The notes below the pieces were generated by a model, which saw nothing but the letters and a program-made list of their open reading frames with translations, was not told the DNA's origin and searched no databases. From Kriegella sp965368185 (lineage in GTDB: Bacteria > Bacteroidota > Bacteroidia > Flavobacteriales > Flavobacteriaceae), in NCBI GenBank assembly GCA_965368185.1, contig CBDULZ010000010.1, forward strand, positions 19,618-83,617: a stretch of 64,000 bases of DNA, written 5' to 3'. Below, one piece after another: positions 34,385 through 43,777 of this stretch (its first letter is position 1; each line of letters starts with the position of its first letter). Made by a program: the position numbers and the translations under genes.

Positions 34385-36976
34385 TTAAAACTGCTGGCCA
34401 ATAATGAAGTGTGTTTGCCATCCACTAGGACCCGGTGTTCCCGTGGCATCTGGATCAAAGCCATAGCCAAAGTCAATACCGAGAAGTCCAAAAGCAGGCA
34501 TAAAAATACGGAGCCCCACTCCAGCCGATCGTTTTATTTGAAACGGATTAAAGTCCTGAAAATTGTTGAACGCATTACCACCTTCTAAAAAAGCTAGACC
34601 ATAAATAGAAGCGGAGGGCTTCAAAGTCAATGGATATCTTAATTCTAATGAAAATTTATTATACACTAGACCTCCTTCTTGCCGTCCGGTCAAGGGATCG
34701 ACAGGGGTCAAAGATTGGTTTTCGTAACCCCTCAACTGCACTACATCCCTTCCATCTAACGTAAAGTTACCTAAACCATCGCCTCCTACGAAAAAGCGCT
34801 CAAAAGGCACATCGCCTACATCGTTATTATAGTTACCTAGAAAACCGAATTCTGTATTACTTCTTAACACCAAGTCACCTACCAAAGTTGTATACCAATC
34901 GCCTTTAAACTTGATTTTATAATATTCCAACCATTTAAAGCGTTCGCCATCGACCGCTTCAAGTTCTCTTCTTTCATCAGTATCTGCATTACCTTGGGCA
35001 AATACGATAGGCGTCAATTCTTCACTACGGTCACGCAACGCCTCATAATCTTTATTGCTAAAAAGTGAATACGGTGGTGTCAATTTAGCAGTAATCTCAA
35101 AATTCGAACCTCCCCTAGGAAAAATACGCCCCCCCAATTGAGAGTTTCTTGAGATACCAAATGTATAAGTCAATGCATTGGAAGCTCCGTTTCCGAAATT
35201 AAATAGGCCTGTATAATAATTATTAAACTCGTACAATTGATAGCCCAAGGCATGTTGAACAACAAAATAATCATCAGGCCATAGCACCTTTTTGGCCAGA
35301 CCTAGCGATACACCCGTAATGGAAAAACCACGATCTTTATCGACTTCAATTCTACCAGTATTCGAATACGAGGTACCGAATTGCTGCGTTCTAGACAAGG
35401 ACAAATTAAACCGAACTGGTTTTTTACCACCCAACCATGGTTCCGAAAAGTTCAGGCTGTAGACCCTAAAAGATCGGCTAGCTTGAAGACGCAAGGCAAA
35501 ACTCTGACCATCGCCCATGGGTACAGGCTTATATGCTTCCCCCTTGAACAAATTCTGCATAGAAAAGTTACTAAAGGACAGCCCCAACGTACCAATAAAG
35601 CCACCGCCACCATAACCACCCTGCAATTCAATTTGACTAGAACCCGATTCTACCAAGTTATAGGCAATATCTACTGTACCCGCATTAGGGTCGGGATTTT
35701 GAACATCGGGTACTATCTGTTCCGCATCAAAAAAGCCTAACTGCCCTAATTCACGAATACTGCGAATAATGTTCGATTTATCGTATCGTTGACCGGGCCG
35801 CGTTCGCAATTCCCTAAAAATCACATGGTCATTCGTTTTATCGTTACCATGCACCGTGATATGATCCAAAAAGGTTTCCTTACCCTCTATAATGCGTATC
35901 TCAAAGTTTATGGTGTCGTTCTCGGCGGAAATCTCAATTGGGTTAATACTCGAGAAAAGATAACCATTGTTCTGATATAAATTGGTCAAATCTTCTGCAT
36001 CGGGTTTCTCATCAGCGATCCGCTTACGCATCAATACCCCATTGTAGGTATCTCCCTTTTTGATGCCCAGCACCCTACTTAATTGTCGATCATTATAAAC
36101 TGTGTTACCTACAAAATCTATATCACCGAAGTAATATTTGTTCCCTTCTTCGACCGCGATCTTTAGATCAATATTGTTTTCATCAACCTCAATTATCGTA
36201 TCGGAAATGACACGCGCATCACGGTATCCGTTCTCGGCATATTTATCGATTAAAAGCGCCAAGTCATTTTCATAATCGTCTTCGATATATTTGGATTTTT
36301 TCCAAAAACGATAAAACCGCTTCTTTTTAGTCTTTTTTAAGGCCTTCGCCAACTTTTTGTTGGACAATTTTTCATTGCCTTCAAAAACAATGTGCTTGAT
36401 CTTGACCTTATCGCCCTTATCAACATTTACGACCATGCTCTGCGTATTGGTACCTGTAGTATCTTTAGCTGTCGCGATATTGACCTTGGTGTTTAAAAAA
36501 CCTTGTTTTTTGTATTTGTTCTGTAGGTAGTTTTTGGTATTGGCTATAAGACTTTCCGTTATCTTCTTACCCTTTTTTAGGTCGGTGTCTTCTAGAATAC
36601 CATCAACCTTGCCTTTTTTCACTCCGTTTAAAGTAACTTTTGAAAGTGTGGGGCGTTCAAAAATTCTAAGTTCTAAAAAGACCTTATCATCTTCGACATG
36701 ATAGTAAAAGTCAATCGAGGTAAAAAGTTCCAGCCCCCATAACTTTTTGATAATTTCACTAATCTCATCCCCGGGTATGGTAATCGGTTGACCTTCACGA
36801 AGCCCTGTATAGGTCTTTACGGTCTGTTCGTTGTAGCTCTGAAGACCGGTAACTTCCAACCCACCTAAGATATACTTCTTACCGTCGTCATAGGAAGCCT
36901 CCTGCGCAGTTATGGTAGTAGTCGTAAAAGTTAGTAGTAAGGTAAATAAAAGTCCTAGTGACAAGGACATTTTCAT
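34385..36976 (-). CDS. bamA: Outer membrane protein assembly factor BamA
   Basis: An 863-residue Omp85 protein. The ATG at 36976 gives a clean signal peptide (MKMSLSLGLLFTLLL); an upstream ATG would overlap uppS by 29 bp. The N-terminal half contains the POTRA repeats (for example YILGGLEVTGLQSYNEQTV, KVKIKHIVFEGNEKLSNKKL and YYFGDIDFVGNTVYNDRQL). The C-terminal half is the 16-strand barrel, with the loop 6 motif LRGYENQSL equivalent to VRGF. BamA inserts beta-barrel proteins into the outer membrane. It lies between uppS and two Skp-type chaperones, the usual operon in this class. Confidence 0.96.
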   Translation of the reverse strand: MKMSLSLGLLFTLLLTFTTTTITAQEASYDDGKKYILGGLEVTGLQSYNEQTVKTYTGLREGQPITIPGDEISEIIKKLWGLELFTSIDFYYHVEDDKVFLELRIFERPTLSKVTLNGVKKGKVDGILEDTDLKKGKKITESLIANTKNYLQNKYKKQGFLNTKVNIATAKDTTGTNTQSMVVNVDKGDKVKIKHIVFEGNEKLSNKKLAKALKKTKKKRFYRFWKKSKYIEDDYENDLALLIDKYAENGYRDARVISDTIIEVDENNIDLKIAVEEGNKYYFGDIDFVGNTVYNDRQLSRVLGIKKGDTYNGVLMRKRIADEKPDAEDLTNLYQNNGYLFSSINPIEISAENDTINFEIRIIEGKETFLDHITVHGNDKTNDHVIFRELRTRPGQRYDKSNIIRSIRELGQLGFFDAEQIVPDVQNPDPNAGTVDIAYNLVESGSSQIELQGGYGGGGFIGTLGLSFSNFSMQNLFKGEAYKPVPMGDGQSFALRLQASRSFRVYSLNFSEPWLGGKKPVRFNLSLSRTQQFGTSYSNTGRIEVDKDRGFSITGVSLGLAKKVLWPDDYFVVQHALGYQLYEFNNYYTGLFNFGNGASNALTYTFGISRNSQLGGRIFPRGGSNFEITAKLTPPYSLFSNKDYEALRDRSEELTPIVFAQGNADTDERRELEAVDGERFKWLEYYKIKFKGDWYTTLVGDLVLRSNTEFGFLGNYNNDVGDVPFERFFVGGDGLGNFTLDGRDVVQLRGYENQSLTPVDPLTGRQEGGLVYNKFSLELRYPLTLKPSASIYGLAFLEGGNAFNNFQDFNPFQIKRSAGVGLRIFMPAFGLLGIDFGYGFDPDATGTPGPSGWQTHFIIGQQF

Positions 36977-36980
36977 GCCG

Positions 36981-37727
36981 CTATTTGAGTTGTTCGCTGG
37001 TTTTTCCAAATCTTCGTTCTCTGTTCTGGTAATTTTTAATGGCCTCTACTAAATGCTGCTCTTTAAAATCGGGCCAAAACACATCTATGAAATATAATTC
37101 TGCATATGCTATCTGCCACAATAAAAAATTGCTGATTCGATGCTCACCACTGGTTCGTATAAGCAAATCTACATCAGGCAAATCGTGCGTGTAAAGATGA
37201 GTATTAATAATGGTTTCATCAATATTTTCGGGAGAAATTATATTATTTTTAACTTTGATACTTATCTCCCTAACAGCTTGTTTTAGCTCCTCTCTGGCAC
37301 CATAATTCAAAGCCAATGTCAGGGTCATTCCAGTATTTTTACAAGTCTTTTGCATGACTTCCTGTAATTCTTTATACGCTTTTTTGGGCAAGTAGGATAT
37401 ATCACCTATCGTATTGAGCCTCACATTGTTATCGTTAAAAGTCTGGAGTTCCTTTTTTAATGATGAAACCAATAGCTTCATTAAAGTGTCTACTTCGAGC
37501 TTTGGCCGTTTCCAATTCTCAGTAGAAAATGTATAAAGTGTTAAATACTCAAGTCCCATTTTCACACAATTCTCTACTGTATTACGTACGGTATGCACCC
37601 CGTTTTCATGACCAAAAACCCTAAGTTTTCCCCGTTGTTTGGCCCACCTACCGTTACCATCCATAATAATGGCAAGGTGTCTCGGTAAATTTTTATTCAT
37701 TATATCCTCTATCGTGTCCATGCGCAT
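36981..37727 (-). CDS. uppS: Isoprenyl transferase (undecaprenyl diphosphate synthase)
   Basis: A 248-residue cis-prenyltransferase. It has MDGNGRWAKQRG with the catalytic Asp near residue 22, the TLYTFSTENWKRP segment and the C-terminal IRTSGEHRISNFLLWQ signature. It makes the C55 lipid carrier for peptidoglycan and O-antigen. The start is placed at the ATG sharing its A with the upstream stop (TAATG), which couples it to the DUF6089 gene. A second Met two codons later is possible. Confidence 0.95.
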   Translation of the reverse strand: MRMDTIEDIMNKNLPRHLAIIMDGNGRWAKQRGKLRVFGHENGVHTVRNTVENCVKMGLEYLTLYTFSTENWKRPKLEVDTLMKLLVSSLKKELQTFNDNNVRLNTIGDISYLPKKAYKELQEVMQKTCKNTGMTLTLALNYGAREELKQAVREISIKVKNNIISPENIDETIINTHLYTHDLPDVDLLIRTSGEHRISNFLLWQIAYAELYFIDVFWPDFKEQHLVEAIKNYQNRERRFGKTSEQLK

Positions 37728-38422
37728 TATTCGAAACAATCGGAACAAGGTTTCCTACCAAAAGTATAGGTCAACGTTACTCCTGAAAAGACGTACCAAT
37801 CGTCACTAAAAATATTCCCGAAGGCTACATCCAATTGATCATTAACATTAGACTCCTCAGGATTGCTTGCATCTAAATTATCAGTAAATGTATACCTCGC
37901 CCCTATTTCGGCACCCAATATCAAAAATTGGTTTAGCCGCATTTTTGCACCCACTGTCATCGGAATAGCAAAAGAACCATCACGTTGATTCAGGTTACGA
38001 AAGACACCTGCGTCGAAATAATTGTAATCATATCTAAAATAGGTCACTCCGGTATATAAATAAGGTGTAAATGCGGGTCCTAATTTATGCAAATTATATT
38101 CCACAAAATTAAACTCGATACCAGCTGACATTTCTAAAATAGAATTCTCCATGGCATAGCCCCTTTGTTTTCTCGATGACATGCTTGACTTAGAATCGTC
38201 AGCTCTGAATTTCCCGTAAATTATACTGCCCCGCCACGAATAGCGCTTACTTTTATTCCATTTAAAAAGGCCTCCAAAAGCCAAATCGGATGGTAAAATA
38301 AAATTCGTTCTGCCAACATCACCTATATTATTGGCTCCTCCTGCAAACATTCCTATTTCGTAGGTTTGTGCATTTATCGTAAAGCAGCTAAAAACAAGAA
38401 TGGCGATGATACATCTTCCCAT
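37727..38422 (-). CDS. DUF6089 family outer-membrane protein
   Basis: A 231-residue exported protein with a signal peptide ending TINAQ. The mature part starts TYEIGMFAGGANNIGDVGR, the DUF6089 hallmark. It shows the alternating pattern of a small eight-stranded barrel, for example FTPYLYTGVTYFRYDYNYF and LILGAEIGARYTF. Members are encoded just before uppS-bamA across Flavobacteriia, suggesting an envelope role, but function is unknown. The stop overlaps the uppS start. Confidence 0.85.
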   Translation of the reverse strand: MGRCIIAILVFSCFTINAQTYEIGMFAGGANNIGDVGRTNFILPSDLAFGGLFKWNKSKRYSWRGSIIYGKFRADDSKSSMSSRKQRGYAMENSILEMSAGIEFNFVEYNLHKLGPAFTPYLYTGVTYFRYDYNYFDAGVFRNLNQRDGSFAIPMTVGAKMRLNQFLILGAEIGARYTFTDNLDASNPEESNVNDQLDVAFGNIFSDDWYVFSGVTLTYTFGRKPCSDCFE

Positions 38423-38537
38423 AGATTCTAAAAGTTTGCAAATATAGCAATTTCAGCCGTTTGGCCTATTTCATTGTTATATTCCTGTTCTCATTTTGAT
38501 AAACAGCTTTTAGCTTTTTTTATTGTTTCGATAAGCT

Positions 38538-39419
38538 TCAATTGCGCCTGTCTTGCCCCCATAGCAATTTGTTTCGAAGCGTTTTCAAGAAGCTTTCTGA
38601 GGTATATTCTATCATTCTTACCGAAAAATCGGCCTTTTTCACCACTATTTCCCTTCCGTTTTCCAGGGAAGCGATTCTAGAGTCCAATGACAACAGGTGG
38701 TTCTCTTCCCTTCCCGAAACTTTTAATCGAATAGTGGTGTCATCGGAAACTACCAGAGGCCTTGCATTCAAATTATGCGGGGCAATGGGAGTCAATACCA
38801 ATGATTTAGCAGTGGGTTCGATTACGGGACCACCGCAACTTAGTGAATAGCCTGTTGATCCGGTGGGCGTAGAAATAATGAGTCCGTCCGCCCAATAATT
38901 AGTCAAATACTCGTCATTAAGATAGGTTTCAACGGAAATCATCGATGTAGTATCTTTTCTACTTACCGTTATTTCATTCAAAGCAAAGTTCAACATACCA
39001 AATTCGGAAATTGGGTCGGGAGAAACCACCTCCACCAAACTGCGCTCTACTATATGATAGTCGCCGTTAACGAATTCATCTACGACCTTTTTTACATCCT
39101 CCTTTTTAAATGTAGATAAAAAACCAAGCCTCCCAGTGTTCACCCCTACCATCGGTATCCCCAATTTACCAACATATGTAGTCGCTCTCAACATCGTGCC
39201 GTCTCCACCAAAACTGACGAACATATCAAAAGATGCATCAAGGCCTTCAGTATCGGTAAAAGTACCATAGCCTTCAATTTCTTTCCGTTCACATAAAAGA
39301 TTGTAGAAATCGTGTTCAATAAAAACCTCTGCAGCTACTTTATGAAGTTCTTCGAGTAACTGCATTACATAATCTACCGAGTTATCATAATACGTTTGAC
39401 CGTAGACAGCAACCTTCAT
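38538..39419 (-). CDS. nadK: NAD kinase
   Basis: A 293-residue ATP-NAD kinase. It has FVSFGGDGTMLRATTY with the GGDGT motif near residue 70, NTGRLGFLSTF, and the STPTGSTGYSLSCGGP signature near residue 190. It phosphorylates NAD to NADP using ATP or polyphosphate. The start MKVAVYGQT fits family members. It lies 5 bp after the CBS-domain gene and is probably co-transcribed with it and the downstream envelope genes. Confidence 0.95.
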   Translation of the reverse strand: MKVAVYGQTYYDNSVDYVMQLLEELHKVAAEVFIEHDFYNLLCERKEIEGYGTFTDTEGLDASFDMFVSFGGDGTMLRATTYVGKLGIPMVGVNTGRLGFLSTFKKEDVKKVVDEFVNGDYHIVERSLVEVVSPDPISEFGMLNFALNEITVSRKDTTSMISVETYLNDEYLTNYWADGLIISTPTGSTGYSLSCGGPVIEPTAKSLVLTPIAPHNLNARPLVVSDDTTIRLKVSGREENHLLSLDSRIASLENGREIVVKKADFSVRMIEYTSESFLKTLRNKLLWGQDRRN

Positions 39420-39424
39420 GTATT

Positions 39425-40081
39425 CTATACGTTAAGATATTTATCTAAATAGTCAGACCGCTGCTTCAAATCTTCAAGAAATTGGTCGTCGTTGTTCCCC
39501 AAAAGAATATTATAATTATAACGTCTAAATGTCTGAACAACTTTATTAAGATTTGAGGTCCCAATTTTAATGGTTATCTGAACTACATCATTACGTATAT
39601 CGGTAATAAAAGCACCAATGATCTTTGTACTGTTGCTCTCAACAATTTGGGCAACCTCGCTGAACGAATAGTCATTGGCACCCTTTGCCACGACCAAAAT
39701 TCCGCCGGGCTCCGTAAAAAATGGAGTATCTATAAAAGCCCCCACGATATCACTAAGCTCATAATGACCAATAATTTTATTCTGATCATCTAAAACAGCC
39801 AAAAGGTTTGCCTCATTTCTAGCAAAAGTCTCAATAACATCGAGCCAATTACTTTCGTTGCGCACAAAAAAAGTTTCTAGATTGTACTTATGGTCTTCAA
39901 TCTTCTTATCCTCTTCGAAGGTATCTAGATCATTCTTGCTCAACACTCCTAAGAACTCCCCTTTCTCGGCAATAGAAGCATGCGACAATGAATTCTCATT
40001 AAAAAATCGAATAACATTTTCAAGAGAATCATTGATCTCAAAAACCGGAATGTCCGTAATTATGTGGGTTTGAATGTGCAT
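39425..40081 (-). CDS. CBS-pair domain protein (AcuB-like)
   Basis: A 218-residue cytoplasmic protein. Two CBS motifs fill residues 1-130 (SLSHASIAEKGEFLGVLSKNDL and ANLLAVLDDQNKIIGHYELSDI). A C-terminal ACT-like part follows (DVVQITIKIGTSNLNKVVQTF). Such proteins sense adenosine nucleotides. It is the first gene of the leftward operon with nadK, which might suggest a nucleotide-sensing role there, but that is inference. Divergent from pdxJ. Confidence 0.85.
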   Translation of the reverse strand: MHIQTHIITDIPVFEINDSLENVIRFFNENSLSHASIAEKGEFLGVLSKNDLDTFEEDKKIEDHKYNLETFFVRNESNWLDVIETFARNEANLLAVLDDQNKIIGHYELSDIVGAFIDTPFFTEPGGILVVAKGANDYSFSEVAQIVESNSTKIIGAFITDIRNDVVQITIKIGTSNLNKVVQTFRRYNYNILLGNNDDQFLEDLKQRSDYLDKYLNV

Positions 40082-40138
40082 AGCTTTAAATATAACGCAA
40101 AATACTAATTTAATATATCAAAAGGCATGCCTAATTTG

Positions 40139-40146
40139 TATTTTTG
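40139..40146 (+). promoter_or_regulatory. -7 box TATTTTTG for pdxJ
   Basis: A TAnnTTTG match 24 bp before the pdxJ ATG. The first in-frame TTG (40144) lies inside it. Confidence 0.55.
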
Positions 40147-40170
40147 CTATTGTTAAAAAGCATTTTCTCT

Positions 40171-40884
40171 ATGACGAAGTTAAGCGTTAATATAAACAAA
40201 ATCGCGACTCTTAGGAATTCTCGTGGTGGTCAAGTACCCAATGTTCTGAAGGTGGCTTCCGATATCGAATCTTTTGGAGCGGAGGGAATAACAATACACC
40301 CAAGACCCGATGAACGGCATATTCGATATCAAGATGCCCGTGAATTAAAGAACATCGTAACTACCGAATTCAATATAGAAGGCAACCCCATACCAAAATT
40401 TATCGACCTTGTTCTTGAAACCAGGCCAACACAAGTTACTTTGGTGCCCGATGCCATCGATGCGGTCACCTCAAACGCAGGATGGGACACGATTTCAAAC
40501 CGCGACTTTCTTAAGGAAGTCATAGCCACTTTTAAGCAAAACGGCATTAGAACTTCAATTTTTGTAGATCCCGACCTAAAAATGGTAGAAGGAGCAGCCC
40601 TAACGGGCACAGATCGTATTGAACTTTATACGGAGAGCTATGCCGATTCTTATGCTACTGGCAATCTAGAAGGCATCAAATCGTTTACCGCGGCTGCCAA
40701 ATTGGCTCATGACCTAGAATTGGGGATCAATGCGGGTCATGATCTCAGCTTAGACAACCTACACTATTTTAAAGCCAACATACCCCATTTACTGGAAGTA
40801 TCGATAGGTCATGCACTTATCTGCGAATCTTTATATCTAGGCCTTGAAAACGTCGTGAACATGTACCTTAACAAATTGAGATAA
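40171..40884 (+). CDS. pdxJ: Pyridoxine 5'-phosphate synthase
   Basis: A 237-residue TIM-barrel enzyme. The start TKLSVNINKIATLRNSRGG is the usual PdxJ N terminus. ITIHPRPDERHI carries active-site His/Arg residues, and LELGINAGHDLS holds the C-terminal phosphate-binding part. It condenses 1-deoxyxylulose 5-phosphate with aminoacetone phosphate into pyridoxine 5'-phosphate. Its TAA overlaps the next ATG (TAATG), coupling it to the hydrolase gene. Confidence 0.95.
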   Translation: MTKLSVNINKIATLRNSRGGQVPNVLKVASDIESFGAEGITIHPRPDERHIRYQDARELKNIVTTEFNIEGNPIPKFIDLVLETRPTQVTLVPDAIDAVTSNAGWDTISNRDFLKEVIATFKQNGIRTSIFVDPDLKMVEGAALTGTDRIELYTESYADSYATGNLEGIKSFTAAAKLAHDLELGINAGHDLSLDNLHYFKANIPHLLEVSIGHALICESLYLGLENVVNMYLNKLR

Positions 40885-41654
40885 TGGCACAATTACATTC
40901 AAAAATTATAGGTCAGGGCACTCCCTTTTTAATTTTACACGGCTTTCTGGGAATGGGAGACAACTGGAAAAGCCTTGGGTCACAATATGCCGAAAATGGC
41001 CTACAAGTGCATCTGGTAGACCAACGGAATCATGGAAAAAGTTTTCACTCGGAAAATTTTGAATATGATATTCTTGCCGAAGACATCAAGGATTATGTCA
41101 TGGAAATGGAGCTTGAAAGTGTGCTAATCCTAGGTCATTCCATGGGCGGAAAAACCGCCATGCAATTTGCTTGCACCTACCCCCATTTGACAAAAAAACT
41201 TATTGTGGCAGATATTGCACCTAAATATTATCCGCCACATCACCAAGACATCATCAATGGTCTCAAAAAGCTTGACTTTGACCAAATACAATCAAGAACT
41301 GAAGCGGATAAAATCTTAGGAGGTTATATTTCCGATTTTGGAACGCGGCAGTTTCTTTTAAAAAACTTGCATTGGGCTTCCAAAGGAAAATTAGGGTTCC
41401 GTTTTAATCTGGAAGTACTGGCCAAAAAAATGGAGGAAATCGGGGAGAACATTGGATCAGCTGACCATTATGACGGCCCCACACTTTTCCTTAGGGGGTC
41501 GAAATCAGAATATGTCGTGGAAAATGACCTTCCAGAAATAAAAAGACATTTTCCTCAAGCCCAGTTAGGAACCATTGAAAATGCCGGGCATTGGCTGCAT
41601 GCCGAAAATCCCAAACAATTTTTTGAGAAATCCATTCTATTCCTTAAAGATTAA
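40884..41654 (+). CDS. Alpha/beta-hydrolase (YbfF-like)
   Basis: A 256-residue alpha/beta-hydrolase with an intact triad: nucleophile Ser in LGHSMGGKTAM near residue 96, His in ENAGHWLHAENP near the end, and a preceding acid. The oxyanion segment is LHGFLGMGDNWK. The pattern is that of YbfF-type small esterases acting on short acyl or CoA esters. It is translationally coupled to pdxJ, a link whose purpose is unclear. Cytoplasmic. Confidence 0.88.
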   Translation: MAQLHSKIIGQGTPFLILHGFLGMGDNWKSLGSQYAENGLQVHLVDQRNHGKSFHSENFEYDILAEDIKDYVMEMELESVLILGHSMGGKTAMQFACTYPHLTKKLIVADIAPKYYPPHHQDIINGLKKLDFDQIQSRTEADKILGGYISDFGTRQFLLKNLHWASKGKLGFRFNLEVLAKKMEEIGENIGSADHYDGPTLFLRGSKSEYVVENDLPEIKRHFPQAQLGTIENAGHWLHAENPKQFFEKSILFLKD

Positions 41655-41730
41655 ACTAGAGGTCGACTCAAATATCAAAAAAGTAAGACCCAACATTTAT
41701 GATTATATTTAAAGAACAAACTAAGACTTT

Positions 41731-42075
41731 ATGAAACTCATTTTAAGAATACTTTTAAGCGCTATGGCAGTTGTAGTGTTGTCGAAAATTTTACCCGGGG
41801 TAGGTGTTGACTCGTACACAACAGCCATTATTGTTGCTGTAGTACTTAGCCTTTTGAACTTTTTGGTGAAACCCGTTTTGATTATTCTGACCCTACCTGT
41901 CACCATACTCACCTTTGGCCTTTTTCTATTGATAATCAACGCCTTGATTATCTTGTTGGCCGACTCGTTAATCGATGGATTTGAAGTAACTACCATTTGG
42001 TGGGCTCTTTTATTCAGTCTGCTCTTGTCATTTCTTCAATCTATTCTGTTTTCGTTGTTAAAAGAGGATAAATAA
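41731..42075 (+). CDS. Phage_holin_4_2 family (DUF360-like) membrane protein
   Basis: A 114-residue protein with four hydrophobic helices and little else. The LLNFLVKPVLIILTLPVTILTFGLFLLIINALIIL core matches the bacterial 'phage holin family' PF04020, seen as YvlD-type proteins. These are ordinary chromosomal inner-membrane proteins with no known phage link in this context. No phage genes are nearby. Function unknown. Confidence 0.82.
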   Translation: MKLILRILLSAMAVVVLSKILPGVGVDSYTTAIIVAVVLSLLNFLVKPVLIILTLPVTILTFGLFLLIINALIILLADSLIDGFEVTTIWWALLFSLLLSFLQSILFSLLKEDK

Positions 42076-42112
42076 AGGACCGATACACTTCTTAAATACA
42101 ATAATTTAAAAC

Positions 42113-42143
42113 TTGTCGGGCTTCATAAAATGTGGTATTTTTG
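42113..42143 (+). promoter_or_regulatory. Promoter of the trigger-factor gene (TTG-N20-TATTTTTG)
   Basis: TTG at 42113-42115 and TATTTTTG at 42136-42143 are spaced by 20 bases, a textbook Bacteroidota promoter. The start codon is about 135 bp downstream, so the mRNA has an unusually long leader. Confidence 0.65.
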
Positions 42144-42160
42144 CATCCCGTTATTTGTTG

Positions 42161-42207
42161 ATGGAAAAATTAAAGGACAAATTTTCCGCGTAATTACACG
42201 GAAAATT
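42161..42207 (+). promoter_or_regulatory. Trigger-factor leader: ten-codon ORF and hairpin
   Basis: The leader contains ATG at 42161 opening a ten-codon ORF (MEKLKDKFSA) that stops at 42191-42193. A hairpin pairs AATTTTCCG (42180-42188) with CGGAAAATT (42199-42207). The stop codon lies in the hairpin loop, so ribosomes finishing the short ORF would open the stem. Both elements are seen in the sequence; a control role is inferred. Confidence 0.35.
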
Positions 42208-42279
42208 GTTGAGGTATATCGGTCCACATAACCCTTTTAGCTTTGTAATAAGTAAAAATATGTGTAAAAAGAAAATAGC

Positions 42280-43602
42280 ATGAATATTACGAAAGAGCAG
42301 ATTGATGAATTAAACGCCGTAGTCAAAGTCGCAATAACAAAGGACGACTATCAAGACAAGGTTGAAAAAATACTTAAAGACTATAAAAAGCAGGCCAATA
42401 TTCCAGGTTTCAGAAAAGGGCAAGTTCCCATGGGGCTTATTAAAAAGCAATATGGCAAGGCAGTACTTGTAGATGAAGTGAATAAACTCATTCAAGACAA
42501 CCTCAACAAATACCTCACAGAAGAAAAGTTAGATGTTCTTGGCAATCCGTTGCCAAAACAACAAGACAATTTTGATTGGGACGGCGATGATTTTGCTTTT
42601 GAGTTTGAATTGGGGTTGGCACCAGATTTCAAAGTGCCCTTGGAAACAAAGAAACCCATAACGCAATATAAAATCGTTGCTGACGATAAAATGATCAACG
42701 AGCAGGTCGAACGAATTCAGAAACAATACGGCAAACTTGTATCTAAATCGGAAGTTGAAAAAACGGATGAAGTAAGTGGTACTTTCAAGAATGAGGAAGA
42801 AGAAATTGACAATAAAACCACGCTTGAATTAGACAAGATAGAAGCTAAAAAAGTATTAGACAGTCTGCTCGGTAAAAAAGTGGGCGATACCGTCACCCTT
42901 AATACAAAGGGAATGTTCAAAGAAGACTACCTACTTTCAAGTGCTTTGGGAATAGCTAGTGAGAAAGCAAAAGCAATTGACATTGAAACAACTTTCACTA
43001 TCGAAGAAATAAACGAAAGACAACCTGCCGAACTCAACCAAGAATTGTTCGACAAATTGTTCGGCAAAGATGTTGTGACTTCCGAAAAAGGACTTAAGGA
43101 CAAGATCAAAGAAGACTCTGAAAACCAATTCGAGCAGCAGTCAGACCAAAAGCTCTTGAACGATGTGACAGAGTATTTTATCGAAAATACCAAATTCGAC
43201 TTACCCACCGAATTTTTGACAAAATGGATACAGATGACCGGAGAGGAGCCTCTTAGTCAAGAACAAGCGAATGCCGAATACGAAAAGTCGGAAAAAGGAC
43301 TTCGGTATCAACTCATCGAAGGTAAAATCATAAAGGATAACGACATTCAAATTCAGTTTGACGAACTCAAGGAATTTGCAAAAGGATTTATTAAATCTCA
43401 AATGGCCCAATATGGCCAGCTAAACCCCCAAGAAGAGGAATTGGACAACATAGCCGCCCGTGTTCTGGGAAACCAAGATGAGGTAAAGCGACTTTCCGAA
43501 CAATTGATGAGTCAAAAACTACTCAACCTTTATAAGGAGAAGGCAAATTTAAAGACAAAAGAAGTCACTTACGATAATTTTGTCAAGGAGGTCTACGGAT
43601 AA
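42280..43602 (+). CDS. tig: Trigger factor (ribosome-associated chaperone)
   Basis: A 440-residue trigger factor. The N-terminal ribosome-binding domain has the signature GFRKGQVP near residue 45. The central FKBP-like domain (about 150-240) is degenerate, as in other Bacteroidota. The C-terminal helical chaperone cradle runs to the end. It binds nascent chains at the exit tunnel. Followed by clpP and clpX in the common order, though a terminator-like hairpin separates it from clpP. Confidence 0.92.
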   Translation: MNITKEQIDELNAVVKVAITKDDYQDKVEKILKDYKKQANIPGFRKGQVPMGLIKKQYGKAVLVDEVNKLIQDNLNKYLTEEKLDVLGNPLPKQQDNFDWDGDDFAFEFELGLAPDFKVPLETKKPITQYKIVADDKMINEQVERIQKQYGKLVSKSEVEKTDEVSGTFKNEEEEIDNKTTLELDKIEAKKVLDSLLGKKVGDTVTLNTKGMFKEDYLLSSALGIASEKAKAIDIETTFTIEEINERQPAELNQELFDKLFGKDVVTSEKGLKDKIKEDSENQFEQQSDQKLLNDVTEYFIENTKFDLPTEFLTKWIQMTGEEPLSQEQANAEYEKSEKGLRYQLIEGKIIKDNDIQIQFDELKEFAKGFIKSQMAQYGQLNPQEEELDNIAARVLGNQDEVKRLSEQLMSQKLLNLYKEKANLKTKEVTYDNFVKEVYG

Positions 43603-43658
43603 ATATTTCGTCTTCAATAAATTGACGCACTTACTCGTGCGAATCTTTTCGAACAAGC

Positions 43659-43694
43659 TAATTTCAAAAGGCCAAAATTGGCCTTTTGAAATTA
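43659..43694. terminator. Rho-independent terminator between tig and clpP
   Basis: A 17-bp perfect inverted repeat (TAATTTCAAAAGGCCAA / TTGGCCTTTTGAAATTA). The GGCC core is flanked by A4 and T4, so it can act in either direction. Confidence 0.65.
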
Positions 43695-43777
43695 AATTCT
43701 CATTAAGAATACCTATCTTTACGATGCCGAGAATATGATTTTCGGCCTTTTTTATCTAAAAATTCGAACTACAAGTA

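Noticed and set aside
41731..42075. Phage remnant suggested by the holin-family name
   Set aside because: The family is a common chromosomal membrane protein and no other phage gene is nearby.
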